64,000 nt of DNA from Triatoma infestans (lineage: Eukaryota; Arthropoda; Insecta; Hemiptera; Reduviidae), in the NCBI GenBank assembly GCA_011037195.1, contig JAAEAF010003376.1:1-64000 (forward strand), read 5' to 3'. The first letter of the stretch is position 1. Each line of letters opens with the position of its first letter. Shown here in pieces: positions 55,151 through 64,000 of this stretch. Made by a program: the position numbers and the translations under genes. The notes under the pieces were generated by a model. That model was not told the origin of the DNA. It saw only the letters and a list, made by a program, of their open reading frames with translations, and did no database searches.

Positions 55151-55769
55151 TAGGCGATGACTTAGGGGATTCAACAAATTACTGAAATGAGAAACCCACT
55201 GAATCATGGTAATATTATTACCACAAATAAAATTTTTCTTTCTGAACTGATTAAATATATGTCATAGTTCTTTAGAGTCCTTAACAGTTTTACATCGCTC
55301 TGTCATCAAAGCAAAATAATCCTTTTACCGATTAGAACATATGGTTTTGTACTCCTTGTTAGCAATGAGATAAACGTCCTTGATTACCAATGAGTTACTA
55401 TCACGAAAAAGTTGTAATAGCCTAAAAGATTTCCTCCTCCTCTAAAACAAACACCATCAAACCAAGGTCTTTTTCTATTAGCCCTAATGAAAGAAGGAGA
55501 TTAATTAGAAACAGGTAAAGAAGACTTAATTGCGTCAGTTAAAGTATTCACCCCCTCCTGGACATCAAGTGGCATATGGGGAGTACTGTTTTAAAATTTT
55601 TTCCAAATTTAACCTATAAACATCAGCCGAATTTACTGACCAAATAGTTGAGGCATTAAAGGCAACACAACTTCGTTAAATGATACATCCAAGTTAAAAG
55701 ATACCATTATGGGTAATATATATTAATACTAAGGTCACTGATCTTTGATTGTGCCATCACATACATCAT

Positions 55770-58120
55770 CATGCTTTGTTTAAGGGTGAAGGTTCACAGT
55801 GGCCAGTAGTATTTTTTTCCTTGTAGGAATTTCTTAAAAGTATGAATATGGATGGCGATGATAATATATTATTAGCTGAAAATATATTATTCGGACTTTT
55901 ATCTGAAAATAAATTTTACCTTAACTTTTTTTAAAAAAAATACAAAAAGATCTAAAATGGATTAATAATGAATGCTCAAAAAATTTCTGAGAACAGAAAA
56001 GTTAATATATTTGTGTTATAAAAGTTAAAATACCTTGTGTGGTGTCATTGAAAATGAAAGTACGACCGTCTTATTAGGTCACCAGCGGGGCCTCCAGCCT
56101 GGGGGCATCAATGACATCATTAGTGCAGTGTTTGTTAAGAAAAAGAAGACGATATTTCAACGTTTCTTTTTTGTTTACACGCTTAATGGGGACTATTCAT
56201 AAACTTTCTGTGAAAATTCCGTTTTATCAGTTGAACAATTTTGCTTGAATGTGTATGATAGTTTATTTAGCAGATAATTATTTCATCTTTGAACACATTC
56301 AATACAATTTTTTTTAAAGCATTAAAATAAGTACTTCTATATTGGCTGTGGGTTGCCAGCTAACAAACAAAATTTTGGAATGATTTTGACATTGATGAAA
56401 TAGCACTAAGTTAAACATGTCATTCGTGAACTCCTCTGGGATTCAGCGTGAAGCTTCGAAAATGCCGGCATATCATGAAAACTTAAACTTTTTGTTCAAA
56501 ATGATTCGTTTTTGAATAACAAAATATTGGGGTCGCTATGACATTGATGAAATAGCACAAAGTTAAACATGTCATCCCTAAACACCTCCGAGATTTACCG
56601 TTTTTGTACGATAAGGTTAACAACACTGATTGAGTAGAAACCAGAACGAACTTGTTCATGTGACTGTGACTAATTCAGAGTGAAGAAATTTTAAGTATCT
56701 GAAACTTCGTGAAGAAATTTTGAATTATACAGATTCATTTTGTTCCATAATTGTACAGTTATAAACAATTCTTATTTGAAGATTAAGCCAGAAATCGCCT
56801 CGAGGGTCACATCCAAAGCATAAATACGAAAATGCTTGGTTCATAAATTTATTTATTAACTGAAAAGTTACGTCAACTAGTTAAATTGTTTTATACAATT
56901 TGGAAAAGCATTATTTCCCACATATCTAGATCAAAATTTTTGAGTGTGATGAACTTGAAGAAGTCTATTCTATAGTTCAGACTGAAATATATAGTAGCAT
57001 ATGTGAAAGCCACCTAAATTACCAACACTTCTTGTTAAGGGAGTTAATCCTGATAGACAGCCTTTTAGGAAATCATCTTTTTTTCTAGGCTTCCTTGGTT
57101 AAGGGTATTTCGTTCAATTTATCTATTTTGTGCTTTTTTGTTTATCATTCATATCTTTTGTCATAAGCAGAGAACATTTTATCACAACATGTAAGATTAT
57201 AATTACTTAAGTTATAATTTATAACTAAAAAAGAAGACGCAAAAAGTCCTGGAATGGTCTGCTACAAGAAATGGTAACAGTCTTCGTGCAAAGGAAGCGT
57301 CGAATAGAGACACGATTGGAGAGACTCCTTAAAAGAAATGTTCGTTTGAGGAAATCCTCAGTAGTGAGGAAACCCTTGAAATGAAATAAAAAGGTAAAAA
57401 ATATACATTATTTATCCAATCGTGTTTGTACAGTTAATAATTTCAATAGCTAGAATTCAACTGAATTGAATTATATCCATTGTCTATCTAATATGTTTCT
57501 ATAATTTTCAATTCTTTTTTTCTTTTGAAATCTTTAGGAATTAACATTATTATTATTAATTATACAATGATAATAATATCTATTTAATAACAATTTTTAC
57601 ATTATGGAAGTCTTTTTGTTTTTTAAATAATGTTCTAAAAATAGTTTTTTATTACAAATTGTTATTAAAATATTGAATTATAACTAACATTTTTTCTAAA
57701 ATCTGGACTTCAAAGTATTGTTAATTCAAAAATTTTTAAGTACTAAACCTCCTTTGTTTGCTTTTCTTTGAAAATGACAAGTAGTAGTTCCATATAAGTA
57801 CTAATTCAAAACATTAGCGGGCAGAAAAAAAGATGTAACAACAGAACATTTGAAATATATCCCTCAAGAAGGAAATTGGTTAGGTATGTTAAGTATATTT
57901 AAAGGTGCTGGTTTAGAGAAAAATAACAATAATAAGGATACAATTTAACAACCATTCTTGCGATTTTTTTTGTGATCCATTTTATCTATCAGCTGAGTCA
58001 GTCTATCTGAAAGTAAAGGTAGAAATCTTGGTGGATAAGGACGAACAATAGTGATATTGCAATTAAATTGCGCAATACAAGATCAGGTGTAGGGTATAAT
58101 AATGCTGTAGATCACAATTT
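55770..58120. other. mostly unassigned AT-rich DNA
   Basis: Apart from a tandem duplication at 56385-56600, I see no gene or known repeat. A GC patch GGGGCCTCCAGCCTGGGGGC at about 56091-56110 is unexplained. Confidence 0.45.
56385..56600 (+). repeat. two-unit tandem repeat, about 160-bp period
   Basis: ACATTGATGAAATAGCAC then AAGTTAAACATGTCAT and a CTCC-GAGATT-like end occur at about 56389 and 56549 with few differences. Confidence 0.8.
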
Positions 58121-58124
58121 CTGG

Positions 58125-58560
58125 TGAGGAAAACACAAACGACTTTCTCTCACTGCAATTAATAGCGTTCTAAATGATTAAAATTTTATTCAAATTTGAT
58201 TTTTTTTTACTTTAGCTGGCCTTGAAGTGGTGTGCGGTGTTCAAATGAAATCATTAGAGCCACTTCAGATTAAAATGCGAAAAACTAAAAAAAAAAATCC
58301 TTTCAATAAAGTTAAACTTCCGTTCGACGGATTTTGACCGAAACCTTGGAATCGTGTGCAGTGGTCGTACAGGAAAAGAATTAACAAGTTTAGTTTGCTG
58401 TGAGTTTTGGCCAGAAATGTTGACGATATTCCAAATCACGAACAAGAAAGTTTTTGACGAATGGTATATTGCGTGATGTGGCGGAGTGCGATGTTTGTAT
58501 GGACTTCTGCAAATTTGATCTGATCGCAACTATTCCTCTTACAATATTTAGAGAAAAGTA
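58125..58560 (-). repeat. family H1, degenerate minus-strand copy
   Basis: CGACTTTCTCTCACTGCAAT (3' terminus inverted) near 58140, then AAACTTCCGTTCGACGGATT with TTGACCGAAACC (internal unit) near 58315. The 5' block is unclear. Confidence 0.55.
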
Positions 58561-58564
58561 AAAA

Positions 58565-59019
58565 TGTATCAAAATAAACATAAAAATCATTCAGTTTTAG
58601 AACAACGATATAGTGTGTACAAATCAGTAGTAATGACAAATATACCAGCTAATTCTGGCTTCATTAGACTTCAAAAACAGCCCCTGTCTTTGAAGCTATA
58701 TTCAAACTATGACACGAAAGATTTCTGTATAACAATTTTAAATCTAATATTAAATTATATTAGTCATTAATATTATTTTCAGTAGTCTTTTACTCAATAA
58801 ATGATTATAATATATAGGATGTATAATAAAAAGAGTAGGTGTTTTGAACGGACAATCAGAATGTAATCAAACCTTGTCTTGAAATAAAGTTGTTCTCTCC
58901 CCAAGAAAGAAATTGAAAATAAAAATTAAAAATCATTATAACAAGCAAAAAAATATTATTTTTTCTATCAATTACTTTTATATAATAATATAACTCTGGT
59001 ACATTATTATATCACTCAC
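58565..59019. other. intronic AT-rich DNA next to the exon
   Basis: No repeat or gene recognised. It begins the large intron on the minus strand, right after the donor GTGAGTGAT (59011-59019). Confidence 0.5.
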
Positions 59020-59128
59020 CCATCCTTCCTTAGCTCAGCATTTTTTTTTCTGTAATTACCAACTAATAGTTGAAGTTCTTCAGCATGATGTTCGTACATC
59101 TGTGACAGTTCTTGGGCAAAGTCGGATA
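59020..59128 (-). CDS. internal exon, start of a probable F-BAR domain
   Basis: 109 bp on the minus strand between an acceptor (TTATTTTTCCAG, right of 59128) and a donor (GG/GTGAGTGAT, left of 59020). It has two bases of a split codon, 35 codons, then two bases (GG). The peptide SDFAQELSQMYEHHAEELQL and VGNYRKKNAELRKD is amphipathic and charged, like the first long helices of F-BAR (FCH) domains, which pack an antiparallel dimer that bends membranes. The trailing GG joins the leading T of the exon at 5798-6020 to give a Gly codon in frame, on the same strand. N-terminal exons lie beyond the right edge. The family call is from sequence style only; I do not claim an ortholog. Confidence 0.7.
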
Positions 59129-59254
59129 CTGGAAAAATAACAAAATAAAATGAGATTGTTAGGATATTCTTGATGTAAGAAGTAAATCATACTTAGTACA
59201 GTGAAAATTAGAAACAAAAAGTAAATAAAAATTAAGATCTGGTATTTTAACCGT

Positions 59255-59440
59255 CGAAGCATACATATTCATTTTGTTCCTGACCGGTTTCGGATTTTCA
59301 TCCATCGTCAGAGCAAATTCATCAAGTTCGTGTAGAGAGTTCACTTCAACATCATGCAATGCACTTCAATGAATATGCATGCTATGACGGATAAAATCCA
59401 GATGTAATCCAGCATTGCGGACCCATCCACATATTAAAAA
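59255..59440 (+). repeat. family H2, two-part copy
   Basis: TTGTTCCTGACCGGTTTCGG and CATCGTCAGAGCAAATTCAT are left-arm sequence; then TGCATGCTATGACGGATAAA and ATCCAGCATTGCGGACCCAT follow as in the right flank of the palindrome at 13717-13950. The inner right arm is deleted. Confidence 0.7.
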
Positions 59441-59769
59441 ATTAAGATATTAATAATTAAGAGGCATTATTTTTATATTTTTTTTATCTTCTTAACGCAG
59501 CCTATCGCTTCGGATTACTTCTAAAGCTTAGAATCGACTACTCTTGTGTAACAAATGTTCACAAGAAACCCTTCTCCATATCAGTCCTGAAGGGCCTCGC
59601 TGGAGTTTTGCTACTACCGCGAAGATCTGCACAAGCGAAGGCTCCAGGCAGCCTCTCGCCTAAACGTTTTTGTGCTCATTGCCGAGACCATCTTACTCGT
59701 CAGGATATATTAGCCAAATATTTATTTTCTTTTTTTTTAGGCATGTCAAAATTTGTGATAAATTACGGA

Positions 59770-59930
59770 CAAAAACAAAAGCCTTCGTGAAATTCGACCT
59801 CCGGGTAGTGCTCTCTTGTTCTTTCAGACAATCTACCTACCACTGGACAGTGGCCTGTAGAGCCTCTTAGGTCATGAAAATCTAAGAGCAGCACTGCCGG
59901 ACTCGAACGCGGGAACATCGCTTCCCCACA
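59770..59930 (-). repeat. SINE-A, degenerate minus-strand copy
   Basis: The reverse complement has CGCGTTCGAGTCCGGCAGTG (B box and flank), then CTTAGATTTTCATGACCTAA and GAGGCTCTACAGGCCACTGT of the SINE-A body. Confidence 0.6.
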
Positions 59931-60248
59931 ATTGATTCAACTGGAAATAAAGTGGCCACACATCTTCCATGATCAGAAAAAAAACGTTCTTCAAATCTGC
60001 TACACCAATAGTGGCTATTTCCTTTCACAGGACAGGAAATAAAAATAGATTTACTGTATTTATTTTCTTTTATCTTGAGGGAGTTGTTTTGGAAGATGTC
60101 TTTATGAAATTTAATTATTCTCTAGCCGTGTTAATTTTACTATTTTCTTTTAATTTTAAATTTAGATTGTTTTGTTATATACCAATATATTTCCAATTTC
60201 CTTATTATCTAGGGCAAAAGTGGTCACCCAATTTGTCTGAATGCCCAT

Positions 60249-60873
60249 TGTAATGACATGGCAAGGTCATAGCAATGTCAAACCTTCACAACACATAACA
60301 AAAAGAAAGAGTAATTTATAACTAGTGGCCTAGCCGGCTGCTGTCTTCAAGACAAGGCCGCGGTCAAACAAACAAAACCAAGGGTCAATACTTTACATCA
60401 AAGCAAGCACCGAAAAGCTGGCTACTGACCTAAATCGCTGGTCACCGAACTAACCAAGGTCGCACACTAGGACAGATGTCTTGGTGTGACTGTTGCTAAC
60501 ACTAATATATAAACTTCGCCCCATTTGAAGAGGGGATGATTATACTTCAGTACGTCTTCAAGATCATTATACGAGCAGCAGTTCCGCGTCACTATACATT
60601 TTTATTTATACTTATTTCCTTAGTTGTGCAACTTAGTTCATTTATTTTAATCATTCTAAATTATTAGTTATTTATCTCCTATTTTATTTCTAAGTATTTC
60701 TTGTTAATAGTTACCATTACTCACGTTTAAATTATTGTTCAAATACAGTCTATTTTTATAAATTCCGTGTTAATAATTCGAGCACTAACTTCCAAAAATC
60801 TCTAAACTAACTTCCGCCCTCTTCAAGACATCTACTACATACCTCAGGAAACACAATAAACGATTCCACTACA
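60249..60873. mobile_element. solo LTR
   Basis: 625 bp starting TGTAATG and ending CACTACA (inverted ends, 6 of 7 match), flanked by CCAT on both sides (60245-60248 and 60874-60877), a 4-bp target duplication. Inside, on the plus strand, are an AATATATAAAC box near 60508 and an AATAAA near 60855. No internal element region is nearby, so it is the product of LTR-LTR recombination. It is unrelated to the LTRs at 26.4 and 33.4 kb. A Ty3/gypsy origin fits 4-bp duplications. Confidence 0.7.
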
Positions 60874-60877
60874 CCAT

Positions 60878-62220
60878 GCAAAGCCTCGATGTTTATAAAA
60901 AACTGTCATTTACTGATAGTTTATTATTAAACTTTTTAAATAATGATTAAATTTTAATCATTAAATAAATTTTTAAATTGTATTATTGTATTATATATAC
61001 TACTGATTATGTATATTATTATATATTAAATCTTAATACTTCTAAATTATTAAAGATACATAATTTTGTATATATTTAGAACTTTACTAATAGTCACCTC
61101 TTGAATATCTGAAGCTGTATTTGAGAGTTCGCTTCACTGAGTAAATATAAGTAGGTTTTTTATATGGCACTTTTTTTTGGACTTTGTCCTTTTGAAGGTT
61201 ACCATGTGAGCGAACATCTCTTTTTTCTTGCTTTTAATGTTAAAAATCACTGCGCAAACCCCCATACCTTTTAGGAAGTTCAAGGTTTTATTTTAAGGAT
61301 TTAGAAGAAGGTCTCTCTTTAATAAGTGCTATGATTTAGCATAAAATGTCCATAACTGGAAGATATGGCAATGGATTGCTTATTTAAAACCTTCAAAGAG
61401 AGAGAAAAAGTAAACAAGGACATACATAAATATTTCTGAAAATTGAAAGAATAAAGAATTCCAATGAAAGATTAAGCTTAAAAATTAGTTATGAGGATGT
61501 TGCCTGTACTGTTTTCTAGTTACTGCTTTCCAAATAATTAAAATAATGCCATATTTCATAACCTATTTGCAAATTATACTAAATTACTCAGAAAAGTATG
61601 GACGCCTGCTCTAGTGGGATCAATAAATTATGGAAAACAGATTAGTCATCACCAGAATCCTTTAAATTAGAATGTTAGATTATGAAACCAATCATAAAAA
61701 ATAAGCATTCAAAGAGATATTTTAACCTGATACCTTCTACTATTTGATAAATAAAAATTAATATACAATTATTTTATACATATATAATAGACCTTTACAA
61801 AAAAATGTATTATGAGTGATAAAAGACCGCAATAAAAGTAATATAGTTTTAAAAGTTGAGTTAACCAAACCATTATTTTATTATGTTACTATATTTCTGG
61901 TGGTAACCTCAGGTAGCATACCAGTATTTATAACGCTCATATTAACTATCACCTCTATAACTGAAATATTTATCATTAACTAAATTTTTTTCATTGATCA
62001 ATATCCTAAAATCGTATACAACTGCTTATATATAATAATAATCACTCAAAAAGTTATTAATGAGTCATTAAACAAGCTGGAAGAAACGAAATCAAATTTT
62101 CTTTTTAAACAAACGATTTTCTATGGTCATTTAAACGACTTTGAAAAAATAAAGATGAATTGTTATCCGTAAAAATTTTACAGTAATGAAACTGATGTAT
62201 CATGACAATCATAATCATAA
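60878..62220. other. no recognisable gene
   Basis: Very AT-rich DNA with a short palindrome (TAATGATTAAATTTTAATCA at about 60943). No exon-like segment was found. Confidence 0.45.
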
Positions 62221-62229
62221 TTTTACACA

Positions 62230-62453
62230 GCGTACTGGACTCCCACGAGGAGGACCCGGGTTCGAGCCCAGCTGTGCTACCCTTAGAATTTTTCTTCCTA
62301 GGAGCCTCTACAGCTCACTGTCCGGTGATGGATAGTGTTGTCTGTAACGAGAGAACACTGTCCGGAGGCCGGCAGTGCACTGAGACGGCTCCGGGTGCCA
62401 ATGACCATAGATGTTGACGCGCATTAAATTAAAAAAAAAAAAATTTACACACT
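62230..62453 (+). repeat. SINE-A, 5'-truncated copy with target duplication
   Basis: Starts at GCGTACTGGACT, so the A box is missing; B box GGTTCGAGCCC and the whole body remain, ending in A13. TTTACACA lies on both sides (62222-62229 and 62454-62461). Confidence 0.88.
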
Positions 62454-62461
62454 TGTTATGG

Positions 62462-64000
62462 TTTCCTTGCTTTAGAAACTTTATGTTGAGTTAAATATTT
62501 CAGCAACCTTGTAAACTAAAGTCAGTTTATGCAATGAATTGAATATCAGTAGAATGAACTAATTAATGGATAAAAAATAATTTTCAAATAGAATATATTA
62601 AACACGAATTCTCTGTCTCTGATGATAATCTTGATTAATATTGCGTTAAAGTTAGCAAATTAGAATGCCAACAGCATATACAACAAAATGAATTCTATTT
62701 AAGTAGCTGACAGTTGCAATTTATTGCGATTTTCTCCATTAATATTAGCGAGTCTTTCCATAAAACCCTCTAAACTAAACCAACAATTTTCATTTATTAT
62801 TCTAGCAGAAAAATCTCTGCAATGGACAGAAATACAAACTCATCTGGCTTGTAGTATTTTGAAGTTAATTTAGGTCGTTTATAAAACTCATGATAATTTT
62901 AAAAAGAGAAGCAGATTTTTTAATTTTTTTTTTAATCTCCCTTTTTCAAGAGATCATTATGTAATTATAAATTCTATTATTTTCGGATTTCCTTTTAGGT
63001 AATCACTTCTGGATGGATCGTTACTTAAGTTTTATCAGTATAGCAACTTAATGAACTACTTAGTCATCATATTTTCATTCTGGCGTTATTAGTGAGTTTT
63101 ATTTTATTTAAAATTGATGCCTTTATATGTATATCATAAATAAATAATTTTCTTGAATAATACAAAAAATAAAATTTTAAGGAAAAAATAATCTCTCTTC
63201 AGAATATTGTTCTCTAAAGTCTGACTATTGCACTGTACACGTGGCGTAAATCATGTAGGCGAATCATCTATGTCAATAAGAGAAGGAAAGTCGACGGAAG
63301 AAAAGGATGCAAAAATAGAGTTTATTTGAAATTGGATTTGATGATGTCAACAAGAAAGTGAATTTTCGGTCGTTGTGGGTTCTGTTAGATCCTCTAAGGT
63401 AATGAATTGGGATTGATTCGTTGGAGGCTAGAGAACTAGGTTGAAATCCGCAGTTCTACTCCCTAAGTCCTTGCAGGTTTAATAGTGATGTACTTGATAA
63501 GTCATTTGTTTTGAATGGAGAGTCGCGATATTCTGTTTTTATAACTTTTAAGGGATTTGAAGTGAGTAGTTAATTATTGTGTCTTGAGTGGCATATGAGA
63601 CAAATAAGTTTTTTAATATGCCCAAAGTAGCAAACACCGTAGCTGAAAGTGAGATTTGTCTGACTATAAAAAAAAGAAGGTTATTTGGGGTAGCATAAAA
63701 GTGGCATATTTGCTTTCATCTAACTTAAATCACCATTTTTAGCTTAAAAATGATTGCAATCTTAGCCATTTCATCGACCTTAACATTATATAGGTGGTAC
63801 AACCTAATTTGAACTGAAGTTGCACTTTAATAGAAAACATTAATGTTACAGCCACCTCAGAACGGCGCAAAATAAATTTTCCTAGTAATATGTGAAAATA
63901 GAAAATAAAAATGATCTCTATATGTGCTCAGAAATGTAGAAAATGTAAAGATTTCTTTGAGAAAATGCAGTTCTTTTGAGAAAACTGCAAGAAACTTCGG
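62462..64000. other. no recognisable gene
   Basis: AT-rich DNA to the window end. No exon or repeat identified, though upstream exons of the F-BAR-like gene must lie in this direction. Confidence 0.45.

Larger units (their letters stand above)
53140..55760 (-). mobile_element. LINE of unassigned clade, decayed
   Basis: Minus strand. The 3' UTR (53140-53460) ends in TAA repeats and matches a second copy at 1400-1765. The RT lies at 54280-55150. Upstream, an RKRPWFDGVCF stretch near 55480 is the linker before RT seen in many LINEs. The 5' limit is uncertain. The R1-like element inserted in its TAA tail. Confidence 0.7.

Noticed and set aside
58254..58639. overlapping minus-strand ORFs as exons of the F-BAR-like gene
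   Set aside because: They coincide with a degenerate H1 copy and lack splice sites in fitting phase.
59159..59359. minus-strand ORF just upstream of the exon at 59020
   Set aside because: It is a translation of the H2 repeat and intronic sequence.

Overview
This window is eukaryotic, AT-rich and almost wholly non-coding. Everything points to an arthropod, most likely an insect: an insect-type errantivirus with an env gene, an I-clade LINE, an R1-clade LINE, a mariner, a PIF/Harbinger element, Helitron traces and tRNA-derived SINEs. A hemipteran such as a planthopper is a guess that the sequence alone cannot settle. There are no operons, CRISPR arrays, rRNA genes or intact functional tRNA genes.

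Only one host gene is visible, on the minus strand. Two exons (59020-59128 and 5798-6020) have good splice sites, complementary intron phases and helical, charged peptides that read like the start of an F-BAR (FCH) domain. If they are consecutive exons, almost the whole window is a single intron of about 53 kb filled with transposable elements.

Layout: 0-7.2 kb holds LINE scraps, a SINE and the downstream exon. 7.2-16 kb holds SINE-A copies and several copies of a repeat family that I call family H1. H1 has short subterminal inverted repeats, a GT microsatellite, iterated internal units and a 3' hairpin; it looks like a non-autonomous Helentron (DINE-1-like) element. 16.1-22.6 kb is an I-type LINE (minus strand) inserted into an H1 copy, itself split by an internally deleted mariner. 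26.4-33.7 kb is a complete-length LTR element of errantivirus type (minus strand) with gag, pol, env, PBS, PPT, two 99% identical LTRs and a 4-bp target duplication, but broken reading frames. 33.7-41.9 kb holds LINE remnants, a Harbinger derivative with a spliced transposase remnant, and SINEs. 42.3-47.2 kb holds H1 copies and a canonical Helitron 3' end with a helicase tail. 48.0-53.1 kb is a GC-rich R1-clade LINE inserted in the TAA tail of another LINE (53.1 to about 55.7 kb). 55.8-64 kb holds mostly unique AT-rich DNA, the upstream exon, a solo LTR and a 5'-truncated SINE.

Most long ORFs are broken pieces of these elements. I see no transposable element whose coding capacity is intact. 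Names such as SINE-A/B/C, H1 and H2 are local labels for families recognised by comparing copies inside this window.
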